A stretch of DNA of 58,372 bases. Origin: Lachnospiraceae bacterium. Its GTDB lineage: Bacteria > Bacillota > Clostridia > Lachnospirales > Lachnospiraceae. The notes beneath the pieces were generated by a model. It saw only the letters and a list, made by a program, of their open reading frames with translations, did no database searches and was not told where the DNA came from. The DNA lies in assembly GCA_017428265.1 (NCBI GenBank), contig JAFRRD010000013.1, forward strand, positions 1 to 58,372. The letters run 5' to 3'. The translations under genes and the position numbers were made by a program. This document shows, one piece after another, positions 31,704 through 41,347 of the stretch; position 1 is the first letter of the stretch; every line of letters starts with the position of its first letter.

Positions 31704-33212
31704 TTATTCTGCTTTTGCTTTGTTCTTCTTCAGCTTTGCGAAGAGGTTCTTGATAGGCGTGCCGAAAGCCAGCAGGATTGCGATCACGAGAATCACTGCG
31801 GAGATCGGATGCGTCAGGACCTTGAAGAAGTTGTTGTTGTCAATGATGAGTGCCTGACGGAGGTTAGTCTCGGTAATGGCACCCAGAACGAGAGCCAGGA
31901 CCATGGGAGCCGCAGGTACTTTCAGCTTCTTCAGGAAGTAACCGAGGATGCCGAAGAACAGCGTGACACCGACGGTGAACATCGAGTTCTCAAGGGCATA
32001 GGCGCCGATCAGGATGAAGGCAAAGATCAGGGCATTCATCGTGGTCGTCTTGACGTTCAGGATCTTGACGAACATCCGCAGCGCACCGAGGCCGAGCAGG
32101 ACCAGAAGGACGTTGCCCAGATACATGGAAGCGACAAGGCCCCAGGCCACTTCGGCATTCTTGATGAAGAAGGACGGACCGGGGGAAATGCCGAGCATCA
32201 TCAGTGCGCCCATCATGATGGCCGTCGCGCCGGAACCGGGCACACCCAGCGTCAGCATAGGCACCATGGCCCCCATGGAAGCAGCGTTGTTCGCACATTC
32301 GGGAGCGGCAACGCCTTCCACGGCACCCTGACCGAATTCTTCCTTGTTTTTGGAGGTCCGCTTCGCCATGTCATAGGATAGGAACGAGGCGATCGTGGCG
32401 CCCGCGCCGGGCAGCATGCCGACGATGAAACCGAGGATCGTACCGCGGCCGATGTGCGGAATCGTCCGCTTCCATTCCTCCTTGTTCGGCAGGAGTTTCT
32501 TGAGCTTCAGCGAATCCTTGTCGACCTGGATGTTGTTATCTTCGAAGTTGCAGATGATCTCCGCAATACCGAAGAGGCCCATGGCCACCGGCACGAAGTC
32601 GATGCCGGAATACAGGTTGACGTTGCCGAATACGAACTTCGGCGTACCGAAGACCAGGTCGATGCCGATGCCGGCAACGAACAGCCCCAGGAAAGCCGCC
32701 AGGAAGCCCTTGGCCGGAGACTTGCCGGTCATGCCGGCGACGGAGGTCAGTCCCAGGATCATCAGGGCAAAATATTCGGACGGGCCAAAGGAAGTGGCAA
32801 AGTTGGAGATGACCGGAGCTAAGGTCATGAACAGCACGACAGAAATGGTACCGCCGATAACGGAAGCGAGACATGCCATGCCGAGCGCCTTGCCGGCTTT
32901 ACCTTTCCGGGCCAGAGGATAACCGTCCAGCGTAGTCATGATCGCAGCCGAGTCACCGGGCGTATTGATCAGGATGGCGGTAATGGAACCGCCGTACATG
33001 GCGCCGTAGTAGATGCCGCAGAGCATGCACAGCGCACAGGCGGGAGACAGGCCGTAGCACAGGGGCAGCAGCACCGCAATGCCAACGGAGGGGCCGAGGC
33101 CGGGCAGCGCACCGATGATGACGCCGGAAACGACACCGACGAGGGAGTAGACGATGACCATGGGGTCAGCCAGGATCGAGAATCCGAGGCCTAAATTCTG
33201 AAACAGATTCAT
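31704..33212 (-). CDS. tctA: Tripartite tricarboxylate transporter large permease TctA
   Basis: 502 residues, the usual size. About twelve hydrophobic segments. TctA hallmarks include the glycine-rich GALPGLGPSVGIAVLLPL in the first half and its repeat GFIVGMLPGAGATIASFLSY in the second, plus YGGSITAILINTPGDSAA and GVPGSGATAIMMGAL. It is the ion-coupled channel of the system. AGGAGGTAC precedes the start. It lies 12 bases after tctB. The 85-base gap to tctC holds a small CCGGC hairpin. Confidence 0.95.
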   Translation of the reverse strand: MNLFQNLGLGFSILADPMVIVYSLVGVVSGVIIGALPGLGPSVGIAVLLPLCYGLSPACALCMLCGIYYGAMYGGSITAILINTPGDSAAIMTTLDGYPLARKGKAGKALGMACLASVIGGTISVVLFMTLAPVISNFATSFGPSEYFALMILGLTSVAGMTGKSPAKGFLAAFLGLFVAGIGIDLVFGTPKFVFGNVNLYSGIDFVPVAMGLFGIAEIICNFEDNNIQVDKDSLKLKKLLPNKEEWKRTIPHIGRGTILGFIVGMLPGAGATIASFLSYDMAKRTSKNKEEFGQGAVEGVAAPECANNAASMGAMVPMLTLGVPGSGATAIMMGALMMLGISPGPSFFIKNAEVAWGLVASMYLGNVLLVLLGLGALRMFVKILNVKTTTMNALIFAFILIGAYALENSMFTVGVTLFFGILGYFLKKLKVPAAPMVLALVLGAITETNLRQALIIDNNNFFKVLTHPISAVILVIAILLAFGTPIKNLFAKLKKNKAKAE

Positions 33213-33224
33213 CGCGTACCTCCT

Positions 33225-33725
33225 TTAAAACCCGAGCGGTCCCTTGGGGATCGGAACCTTCAGGAATACGACAAAGATCAGGTAGAGGATACCGGTCATC
33301 GCGATGCCGACGATGATTGCTTTCCACCATTTTTCCTTCCCTTGGAAGATCAGGTAAACGATTACGGAAAGGCACAGGCAGATCAGCATGCCCAGATACT
33401 TGGACACCATCAGGACGAACACGCCGAGCAGCAGGAAACACAGCAGGTTCTTCAGTTCTCTCGGATTCAGGATCTTCGTTTCCTGCTCCGCCTTGACGGT
33501 CTCATCGGTTTTTGCTTTTTTGCTCGCCGCAAAAGTTTCGACAAACAGCAGCGCCCCGAAGAAGATGATCGCGATCCCGCAGATGGTCGGGAAGAAGCCG
33601 GGGCCCATCATGCTCCTCTTGATCATCGGCAGATCCTGAACTTTGACCAGGACCAGGATGACGATGCCGACGATCACTGACACAGCTGCCAGGATCAGGT
33701 CACCGGTTTTTGCTTTCAGTTTCAT
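33225..33725 (-). CDS. tctB: Tripartite tricarboxylate transporter small permease TctB
   Basis: 166 residues with four hydrophobic segments (about residues 10-25, 42-60, 92-110, 118-160). The GPGFFPTICGIAIIFFGALLF stretch is typical of TctB (DUF1468) proteins. A charged loop (AASKKAKTDETVKAEQETK) separates the halves. It complements TctA. It is transcribed after module C, which ends 45 bases upstream, so module C, the transporter and module B probably share one transcript. Confidence 0.9.
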   Translation of the reverse strand: MKLKAKTGDLILAAVSVIVGIVILVLVKVQDLPMIKRSMMGPGFFPTICGIAIIFFGALLFVETFAASKKAKTDETVKAEQETKILNPRELKNLLCFLLLGVFVLMVSKYLGMLICLCLSVIVYLIFQGKEKWWKAIIVGIAMTGILYLIFVVFLKVPIPKGPLGF

Positions 33726-33769
33726 AAGCTTTTTCCTTCCTTCTTATTCGTTTATGCACTGTTAGCCTT

Positions 33770-34405
33770 TTAGTGTTTTTCCGCGGGCACGTATTTCTGC
33801 AGCATGGGGATCGCCCGGGTCGGATTGTAGAAACCGCAGACGCAGGGGCTTCCCATACGGACGGCCGCCTGTTCCGGCGTGAGCCTTCCGGCTTTCACCT
33901 TCTCGATGCAGTCGACTACCAGAGAACGGGAGATCATGCCGTGTCCGCACATGGTGATGAATTCCAGGATCTCTTCCTCGGGGAGTTCGTTCTTTTTGCC
34001 CCAGATGTCCAGAGACAGGTTGACCGAATGCGGCTTGATGCCGAACTCCGCGCAGATCTTTTCGATCTCGAGACGCGGACCGGACACAGTTACGGAAATG
34101 CCCAGGTCCATCTCCAGCAGGCGGCGGATCACCTCCCGCATCTTGTCAGCGCTGTCAAAGACGCAGCGCACGCGGGGGATCTCGGTGAACCCGGCTTTGA
34201 TCTCTTCGATACTCACGCCCGAAAGGATCGTGCCGACTTCGTTCGAACCGGTATTGACCGGGCCGACTTCCCAGACGACGTCCAGGACCCTGCGGAGCTT
34301 GTCCTTGCTGCCGGCGGCGTTGATGCCCGCAGCAGCGGTCACGAGTAAAATATAGTCATGGCTTAAGGATTCGGCAGTGCCTCTCCTGTGCAGTGAATGA
34401 GACAT
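33770..34405 (-). CDS. Module C partner: MSHxLHR/MCGH/PCxCG protein
   Basis: 211 residues, paralogue of 26465 (close) and 29071 (distant). MSHSLHRRG, GIN..GS, VGPVNTGSNEVGTIL, RVRCVFDS, KPHSVNLSLDIWG, FITMCGHGMISRSLV and SPCVCGFYN are all present. The C-terminal domain also keeps the GRLTPEQAA helix seen in module B as GRLTPEEGA. It is soluble with no signal peptide. The strict pairing with a ferredoxin suggests a two-subunit oxidoreductase or a cluster- or thiol-dependent enzyme; function unknown. It starts three bases after its ferredoxin gene and is the link to the tct genes downstream. Confidence 0.8.
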   Translation of the reverse strand: MSHSLHRRGTAESLSHDYILLVTAAAGINAAGSKDKLRRVLDVVWEVGPVNTGSNEVGTILSGVSIEEIKAGFTEIPRVRCVFDSADKMREVIRRLLEMDLGISVTVSGPRLEIEKICAEFGIKPHSVNLSLDIWGKKNELPEEEILEFITMCGHGMISRSLVVDCIEKVKAGRLTPEQAAVRMGSPCVCGFYNPTRAIPMLQKYVPAEKH

Positions 34406-34408
34406 GTC

Positions 34409-35161
34409 TTAGTCCTGCCTTTCGATCTTGTACGGGCGGCCGACGCCGAGATTGACCTTGCAGTTGTCGCGGACCGAAATCCCCAGGCTCCTGCAGAGCT
34501 CCAGACCGGGCAGTGTGCCGTCTTCGTCATAGCAGGTGATCATATCCAGGGAGAAAACCGTGTCGATCTCAGCCGCAATGTCACGGATGACGTTCAGAAT
34601 CTCCTCGCCGCGTTCGAAGGGGATACGGAATTCGATGATGGCGCTCACGAAACGCTCATCCAGATATTCCTCCCTGAACTTGCCGGTCGTGATGTCCTCG
34701 ATCAGGTCCGTCAGCGGATTGCAGTCTTCCAGCACGATGCCGCACCTGGCGAGGTGCATGGTCGCCTTCTCGATTTCACGGACCGAAGTTCCCAAAGCCG
34801 GGCGGCCCATTTCCAGACAGAGCCCCAGCTCACCGCGGCACACGCGGCCGGTCACGTCGTTCGTCTTGACCTCTTCCGTTCCGCGTCCCGGAACACCCGT
34901 ACGCGGATGTGCCGTCGAGGGATCGGAGAAGAAGCGCCGCATCTGGCGGCCCATGGACCGCTCTTCCTTCGGCAGTTCATAGATCGCACCGCGCGGGCAT
35001 TTCACCACGCGTGAGCGGATGCAGGTCCCGCATTCCAGACAGGCATCCTGATCGATCTCAGCCTTGCGTTTTCCGTCAACTGTTACCAGACGGATCGCGT
35101 CAGCAGGGCAATAAACGGTACAGATCCCGCAGCCGATGCATTTTTCCTGATCAACAACCAT
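34409..35161 (-). CDS. Module C ferredoxin: double [4Fe-4S] protein with unknown C-terminal domain
   Basis: 250 residues. First cluster CIGCGICTVYCP; second CLECGTCIRSRVVKCP with the widened seven-residue gap, as in module A. A four-residue insertion (VTVDGKRK region) lies between the clusters. GRGTEEVKTNDVTGR, EMGRPALG, CNPLTDLIED, AIIEFRIPFERGEEIL and NLGVGRP are shared with the other copies. It is the first gene behind the best regulated-looking promoter of this block (35214-35262). A GAGGAAAAGGAAA purine run precedes the ATG. Confidence 0.86.
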   Translation of the reverse strand: MVVDQEKCIGCGICTVYCPADAIRLVTVDGKRKAEIDQDACLECGTCIRSRVVKCPRGAIYELPKEERSMGRQMRRFFSDPSTAHPRTGVPGRGTEEVKTNDVTGRVCRGELGLCLEMGRPALGTSVREIEKATMHLARCGIVLEDCNPLTDLIEDITTGKFREEYLDERFVSAIIEFRIPFERGEEILNVIRDIAAEIDTVFSLDMITCYDEDGTLPGLELCRSLGISVRDNCKVNLGVGRPYKIERQD

Positions 35162-35213
35162 AGTATTTTCCTTTTCCTCATCTTCCGATTACCATCGTAT
35201 TAGGCGGAAAGCA

Positions 35214-35262
35214 ATAATACAATTCTTAAAAATTTATACAATCATAATATTCAGCTTATGAT
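35214..35262 (-). promoter_or_regulatory. Promoter and LysR-type operator of module C-tct operon
   Basis: Minus-strand TTGTAT (35236-35241), 16 nt, TATTAT (35214-35219). Directly upstream, touching the -35, is a perfect inverted repeat ATCATAA-N8-TTATGAT (35241-35262). A T-rich dyad of this size ending at the -35 is where LysR activators usually bind. The region is much more AT-rich than its surroundings. Either nearby LysR protein could use it. Confidence 0.6.
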
Positions 35263-35301
35263 AATTGTTAAATATATAATTAGCGTTTTTTTGAACGGAG
35301 T

Positions 35302-36309
35302 TCAGGCTTCACCCATCTTCCGTGCGAGGCTGAAGGCATGTTCCCAGGCGCCGCTGTTTACTTTTCCTGTCCCGGCAATCTCATATGCTGTTCCGTGCGC
35401 ACACGTGGTTGCCGGTTTCGGCAGACCGCCGTACGCCGAGACCGCTGCATCAAAGCCGTGCAGCTTCATGGCGATCTGTCCCTGGTCGTGATACATGGTC
35501 ACGGCACCGTCGAACTCCCCGCCAAAAACCCGGAAAAACAGCGTATCCGCGGAAAAAGGACCAAACAGATCCAGGCCTTCCTCCTTTCCCCGCTCCACTG
35601 CCGGTGCAATGGTCTCGATTTCCTCTCTTCCGCAGGTGCCGCCTTCGCCGTTGTGCGGATTGAGTCCTGCGACTGCAATACGAGGCTTCTCATATCCGGC
35701 CTGACGCATGGTTTCATCGAGCATCCGCGCTGCGCGCAGGATCCCATCGACAGTCAGCGACGCTCCCACATCCCGCAGCGGGATATGTCCGGTCACCCGT
35801 GCCGTCCAGACTCTGTCCAGCACGTTCATTTCCATATGGAAGCCGCTGCTGCCGTAAAAATGCGCCAGCAGGTCTACCGCGCCGCTTAAGTGAAAACCGG
35901 CAAGCTTCATCGCCGCTTTATTATTCGGTGCAAAGCAGATGGCGTCAAAATAACCGTCCTTGCAAGCTTCCACACAGGCTTTCATATTCAATGCCGCATC
36001 GCGTCCCAGCGCCGGATCAACCGCGGCATAGGCAAAACTGTCGGCGTCCAGGGCGCCGGTATCCACGAGGACCAGGCCGCGGTGTTTCATCGCCTCCTGT
36101 ACGGAGGAAACGCAGATATACGGAATATCTTCCCCGACAGCCCGCATGCCCCGCCTGAGTTGCCTTTCGTCACCGATCAGGACCGCGCGGACATCGTCAT
36201 CGAAGCCGCCGTGGAGGGCGGCTTTGACAATGAGCTCCGCACCGACGCCGGACGCGTCGCCCATGGTGATTCCGACTGTGCAGATTCGGGGACCATACGG
36301 CTGCTGCAT
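35302..36309 (-). CDS. pdxA: PdxA-family dehydrogenase (4-hydroxythreonine-4-phosphate dehydrogenase-like)
   Basis: 335 residues. NAD-dependent, metal-dependent oxidative decarboxylase family. Motifs: GITMGDASGVGAEL (GDPAGIGPE in classical PdxA), APNNKAAMK, TGHIPLRDV with a metal His, AGLNPHNGEGGTCGREE, GPFSADTLF, MYHDQGQIAMK and AHGTAYEIAGTG. The vitamin B6 enzyme and the catabolic PdxA2 group (D-threonate or D-erythronate 4-phosphate) share these. The absence of other pdx genes, and the CoA-transferase and carboxyltransferase neighbours, favour a catabolic role. No DUF1537-type sugar-acid kinase is seen, so the phosphorylated substrate of PdxA2 systems is not assured. GGAGGGC precedes the ATG. 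Confidence 0.88.
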   Translation of the reverse strand: MQQPYGPRICTVGITMGDASGVGAELIVKAALHGGFDDDVRAVLIGDERQLRRGMRAVGEDIPYICVSSVQEAMKHRGLVLVDTGALDADSFAYAAVDPALGRDAALNMKACVEACKDGYFDAICFAPNNKAAMKLAGFHLSGAVDLLAHFYGSSGFHMEMNVLDRVWTARVTGHIPLRDVGASLTVDGILRAARMLDETMRQAGYEKPRIAVAGLNPHNGEGGTCGREEIETIAPAVERGKEEGLDLFGPFSADTLFFRVFGGEFDGAVTMYHDQGQIAMKLHGFDAAVSAYGGLPKPATTCAHGTAYEIAGTGKVNSGAWEHAFSLARKMGEA

Positions 36310-36333
36310 ATTCCGCCCTCCTTTCCGCGTTTA

Positions 36334-37557
36334 TTATTTCGCTTTCTTCGCTTCCTTCAGTGCCTTCAGGAAATCCGCCTGCTCCTGCAGCAGAGCATCG
36401 ATCTCCTCGTCAGTCATATGTGCGTAATCCCGGAAGATCTCGCGGTTGTTCTCACCCAGCATAGGGGCCGGTTCATAGGTCGTATCCGGATAAGAAGCCA
36501 TCTTGATGGGGCTGCCGGGCATTTTGTACTTGCCGGCGACCTTGTGATCGACTTCCACCAGCATCTGGCGGGCAGCGATCTGCGGATCGGCGCAGATCAT
36601 TTTCATGGTATTGATGCGGCCGTAGGGCACACCGCCTGCCGCCAGGATCTCTTCATTCTCGTCGATCGTATGCTCACGGGTAAACTTCGAAAGCTCCTCC
36701 GTCAGCTCATCGCGGTGCAGTCGGCGGGCATCCGGATCGTTGAAACGCGGATCCTGCATCATATCTTCGCGGTGGATCGTACGGCAGAGGTTTTCAAAAG
36801 CTGCATTTCTCGAGCAGGTGATGATGATCTCGCCGTCCTTGGCGGGGAAGGTGCCAAAAGGCGCATTGACCGGATGCGTATTGCCCACGCGCTGCGGATT
36901 CTCACCGGTCACGCAGGTATTGATGACGGCATTTTCCAGGCAGGAAAACGCGGAATCCAGCATCGCGATATCGATGAACTGTCCCTTGCCCGTCTTCTCG
37001 CGGTCATAAAGCGCCGCGGAAACTGCACCGAAGCTGTAGATCCCGGTGAAAATATCGCTGACGGAAGTCCCGCAGCGGGTCGCACCGCCCTTGGGATCGC
37101 CGGTCAGGCTCATGAGGCCGCTCATCCCCTGGATCACCATGTCCAGCGCGCCGCGGTCCCTGTACGGACCGGTATAGCCAAAGCCCGAAATCGCCATGAA
37201 AATGATGCGGGGATTGACTTCCTTGATCACGTCATAGCCAAGACCCATGCGTTCCATGGTGCCGGGCTTGAAATTTTCCACGAGAACGTCAGCATTCCGC
37301 ACCATTTCCAGCAGAACTTTTTTATCCCGCTCTTCTTTCAGATTCAGAGTGCAGCTCTTCTTGCTGCGCATGATGGAAAGGTCATAGGTGCGTTCACCGC
37401 CCAGGTAGGGGCCGCTGGCCTTCGGACGGTCGGGACGCTCCACCTTGATGACGTCAGCTCCCATATCTGCCATGATCATCGTGGCGAACGGGCCGGATAA
37501 AAACTGCGTTAAGTCAATTACTGTTACACCGCTGAGCGGACCATATCCTTTTGCCAT
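36334..37557 (-). CDS. Class III CoA-transferase (CaiB/Frc family)
   Basis: 407 residues. Moves CoA from an acyl-CoA donor to a carboxylate. Recognisable are the N-terminal GVTVIDLTQFLSGPFATMIMA, ADVIKVERP, VLVENFKPGTMERMGLGYD, YGRINTMKMICADPQ, and the catalytic Asp in TSVSDIFTGIYSF (equivalent to Asp169 of formyl-CoA transferase). It should activate the imported acid as a CoA thioester. It lies 14 bases after the carboxyltransferase gene and 24 before pdxA. A Lys-rich C terminus is unremarkable. The substrate is unknown. Confidence 0.93.
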   Translation of the reverse strand: MAKGYGPLSGVTVIDLTQFLSGPFATMIMADMGADVIKVERPDRPKASGPYLGGERTYDLSIMRSKKSCTLNLKEERDKKVLLEMVRNADVLVENFKPGTMERMGLGYDVIKEVNPRIIFMAISGFGYTGPYRDRGALDMVIQGMSGLMSLTGDPKGGATRCGTSVSDIFTGIYSFGAVSAALYDREKTGKGQFIDIAMLDSAFSCLENAVINTCVTGENPQRVGNTHPVNAPFGTFPAKDGEIIITCSRNAAFENLCRTIHREDMMQDPRFNDPDARRLHRDELTEELSKFTREHTIDENEEILAAGGVPYGRINTMKMICADPQIAARQMLVEVDHKVAGKYKMPGSPIKMASYPDTTYEPAPMLGENNREIFRDYAHMTDEEIDALLQEQADFLKALKEAKKAK

Positions 37558-37571
37558 AGCTGCATTCTCCC

Positions 37572-39128
<1,557 letters not shown>

Positions 39129-39198
39129 TGTTTTCGAATCCTCGCTCTGCGACTGATATAGTCTTTTCTATTGAAAGCATAAATACGAAAAGATCGAC

Positions 39199-39227
39199 TT
39201 GCAATTATCAGTTTTTTATATTATCAT
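39199..39227 (+). promoter_or_regulatory. Promoter of LysR gene 2
   Basis: TTGCAA (39199-39204), 17 nt, TATCAT (39222-39227), 52 bases before the start codon. The surrounding AT-rich 150 bases also separate it from the divergent carboxyltransferase operon. The direct repeats ATTATCA (39219-39225 and 39237-39243) are possible regulator half-sites. Confidence 0.58.
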
Positions 39228-39279
39228 AAGTTCAACATTATCAATGTGACGCCGAAAACAGAATAAAGAGAGGACAATT

Positions 39280-40212
39280 ATGGAAATCACTCAGCTCCGC
39301 TACTTTCAGATCGTAGCGGAATACCAGCATATTTCCCGGGCTGCCGAAGAGCTCAACATCAGCCAGCCAGCCCTGAGTACCATGATCTCCAGATTGGAAA
39401 ATGAGCTGGGTGTCCAGCTGTTTGACCGGCAGGGCCGATCCATCGTGCTGAATAAGAACGGGGAGTTCTTTTTGCAGCGCGTCAACGAGATCCTTCTGGC
39501 GCTGGATGACTGCAAGCGGGAATTAAAGGATCTCGCCAAGCAGATCGACAACTCCATTTCCATCGCCGTGACCAGTTCCCAGTTCCTTCAAGGAATGCAT
39601 AGCTTCATGGACACGCACAAAGATTACAAATGGAACCAGAGAGTAGCCGAAGTTGCGGAAGTCAAGCGCCTTCTCAATACGGGTCAGTGCGATTTCGCCG
39701 TCACCTCGCCGGGTCTTTACGGCAGCGAATACGAATCCACCCTGCTCCTCAGGGATACATTTAAACTTGCCGTCCACAAAGACCATCCTCTGGCGAAAAA
39801 AAAGAGCATCCGTCTGGAGGATGCTTTGGACGAACGTTTTATCATGCTGCTGCAAGGTCTGCCTTTCCGTTTGCAGACCGATGCAGTTTTTGCCGAGCTG
39901 GGTGTTCAGCCGCACTATGTCATCGAATGCGACCATCTGCTGCGCAAGGAACTGATCAATGCCAACGCCGGTGTCACGATCGCGTCTGAGTCGGCCTCGT
40001 TCCGTCATCTTTACAGCGACGATATCGTATTCCTGGATATCGAAGGCCTCCAGCAGACCCGTGAGATCGTACTCAGTTACCGAAAAGGACATTATTTAAG
40101 CCGTGCTGACCGGGAGTTCAAGGATTACCTGATCAACCGCTTCAAAAAAGCAATTCCGCTCGGCCAGTCGGATCAGCAAAGCTCTTCTTACGTTCCGGAG
40201 CGCAATCGATAA
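39280..40212 (+). CDS. LysR-family transcriptional regulator 2
   Basis: 310 residues. Helix-turn-helix in residues 1-60 (HISRAAEELNISQPALSTMISRLENELGVQLFDR), a linker helix, then the effector-binding domain. It diverges from the carboxyltransferase-CoA-transferase-PdxA operon, the usual layout for a LysR activator and its target. GAGAGGAC precedes the ATG. Its DNA-recognition helix differs from that of LysR 1, so the two probably bind different sites. No terminator was seen directly after it. Confidence 0.94.
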   Translation: MEITQLRYFQIVAEYQHISRAAEELNISQPALSTMISRLENELGVQLFDRQGRSIVLNKNGEFFLQRVNEILLALDDCKRELKDLAKQIDNSISIAVTSSQFLQGMHSFMDTHKDYKWNQRVAEVAEVKRLLNTGQCDFAVTSPGLYGSEYESTLLLRDTFKLAVHKDHPLAKKKSIRLEDALDERFIMLLQGLPFRLQTDAVFAELGVQPHYVIECDHLLRKELINANAGVTIASESASFRHLYSDDIVFLDIEGLQQTREIVLSYRKGHYLSRADREFKDYLINRFKKAIPLGQSDQQSSSYVPERNR

Positions 40213-40295
40213 CCCGCATCTTATGAATTGTTAAAAAACCGGGAATAGAAAATTATGGATCATCGGGTATACTGAATGGCAGGAGGATACATTCC

Positions 40296-40541
40296 ATGGC
40301 GGTCATACAGGAATATTCGTTAGCAGTAAACGGCGAGGTCTGCGGCGTGAGCATCGAAGTGTTCAGCACAGCCCTAGCTCTTCAGACTGCCGGAACGATG
40401 GCGCAGCCCGCCGCATCCGGCACGCCTGCCGCAAGGAATGCCGAGGTACCGCGTCCGGCAGCATACCGCATCACATATGCTCAGCCCACTCAGGCCACCT
40501 GGGTCACCGCAAGGCGCGTTGCCCACCTTCCCTTCCACTGA
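40296..40541 (+). CDS. Possible small protein, unknown
   Basis: 81 codons. Support for translation: AGGAGG nine bases before the ATG and TATACT (40268-40273) as a possible -10, though no -35 is seen. The product begins MAVIQEYSLAVNGEVCGVSI and continues Ala/Thr-rich to a basic C terminus. No domain is recognised. It does not look like a clear signal peptide or a shadow of a gene on the other strand, since that strand is empty here. With no plus-strand terminator and unusual composition it could still be spurious. Confidence 0.4.
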   Translation: MAVIQEYSLAVNGEVCGVSIEVFSTALALQTAGTMAQPAASGTPAARNAEVPRPAAYRITYAQPTQATWVTARRVAHLPFH

Positions 40542-40616
40542 GAAATCCGATTATCTTCATATTTTTCTCTCCTTTCACGGCACAGTGTCGGCAACATGGC
40601 CCTGTGTCTTTTTTGT

Positions 40617-40662
40617 GCAAAAAAACCGACCGGCGCATTTTTATGCACCGACCGGCTTTTTC
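40617..40662 (-). terminator. Terminator of ridA
   Basis: On the minus strand CCGGTCGGTGCAT and ATGCGCCGGTCGG pair along all 13 positions (three as G-U), followed by TTTTTTT. On the plus strand the same three positions become A-C mismatches, so this element is built for the minus-strand ridA transcript. ridA ends 48 bases upstream. Confidence 0.8.
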
Positions 40663-40709
40663 TGTCAAAAGCGGCAGACAGTCCGCTCATTTATTCGCAA
40701 TCGCTTTTA

Positions 40710-41138
40710 TTATTCCTTTCCTACTCCTGCGATGAACTGGATCTCGAGCGGTGCGTCGCCGGGGAGGGAGGCAACGCCGACGGCGGCTCTCGCGCCGATG
40801 CCGGCCGCAGGGCCGAAACGTTCAGCCAGATACGCCGACGCATGGTCTGCGATCTTCGGCTGTTTCGTAAATCCCGGATCCGCCGCGACAAATACCGTCA
40901 TCGACAGGATCTGCACGATCTTCTCGCCCTCTTTCAGGCAGTTTTCCGCCGCCGTCAGCGCATTTTTCACCGCCTGTACAGCCGCTTCGCGGAAGTCTTC
41001 CGGATCGCTGAGCGCGCCTACCTTTCCCGTTGCGATCGGCACACCGTCCCTTCTCGGCGTCATGCCCGCCGTGAAGATCACGTCGCCGAAGCGCACTGCC
41101 GGTTTATACATTCCCTGAGGGATCGGATCTTTTGCCAT
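40710..41138 (-). CDS. RidA/YjgF/TdcF family protein
   Basis: 142 residues. Family members hydrolyse reactive enamine/imine intermediates made by PLP enzymes. Features are the N-terminal YKPAVRFGDVIFTAGMTPR, the middle TVFVAADPGFTKQPKIADH and the C-terminal GARAAVGVASLPGDAPLEIQ. The last holds the conserved Arg (family Arg105) and the LEI position of the archetypal IEI. It belongs to the longer RidA subgroup rather than the archetype. AGGAGGTAC precedes the ATG. Single-gene unit with its own promoter and terminator. Confidence 0.88.
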   Translation of the reverse strand: MAKDPIPQGMYKPAVRFGDVIFTAGMTPRRDGVPIATGKVGALSDPEDFREAAVQAVKNALTAAENCLKEGEKIVQILSMTVFVAADPGFTKQPKIADHASAYLAERFGPAAGIGARAAVGVASLPGDAPLEIQFIAGVGKE

Positions 41139-41203
41139 ATTGTACCTCCTGCTTTGATCCCGCCCCCGCTTCCCACAGCGCAGGCCGGCTCTTTTCTGTT
41201 TTC

Positions 41204-41232
41204 AATTTATCATCTGTCGTACGGTTTGTAAA
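41204..41232 (-). promoter_or_regulatory. Promoter of ridA
   Basis: Minus-strand TTTACA (41227-41232), 17 nt, TAAATT (41204-41209), with TG one base upstream of the -10 (extended type). Confidence 0.5.
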
Positions 41233-41250
41233 GAAAAACGCCTCCGGCAG

Positions 41251-41279
41251 TTGAAATCGCGCTGTTTTTCCTGTACGAT
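41251..41279 (+). promoter_or_regulatory. Promoter of the four-repeat lipoprotein gene
   Basis: TTGAAA (41251-41256), 17 nt, TACGAT (41274-41279). It diverges from the ridA promoter with an 18-base gap between the two -35 elements. Confidence 0.55.
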
Positions 41280-41347
41280 GAGTCGTAGGCGGTCCCGCCC
41301 ATATTTCGGTCCCTGCGGGCTGTTATGCCCTTTTCGAGGAGGAGATC

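Noticed and set aside
35890-37500. 536-codon open frame on the plus strand
   Set aside because: Antisense to pdxA and the CoA-transferase, both of which have clear motifs. Its product is His/Arg/Asp-rich with no family features, typical of GC-rich reverse-strand shadows.
40296-40541. The small ORF as the N-terminal end of a broken larger gene
   Set aside because: No continuation is seen in other frames downstream before the ridA terminator, and no family similarity supports a pseudogene.
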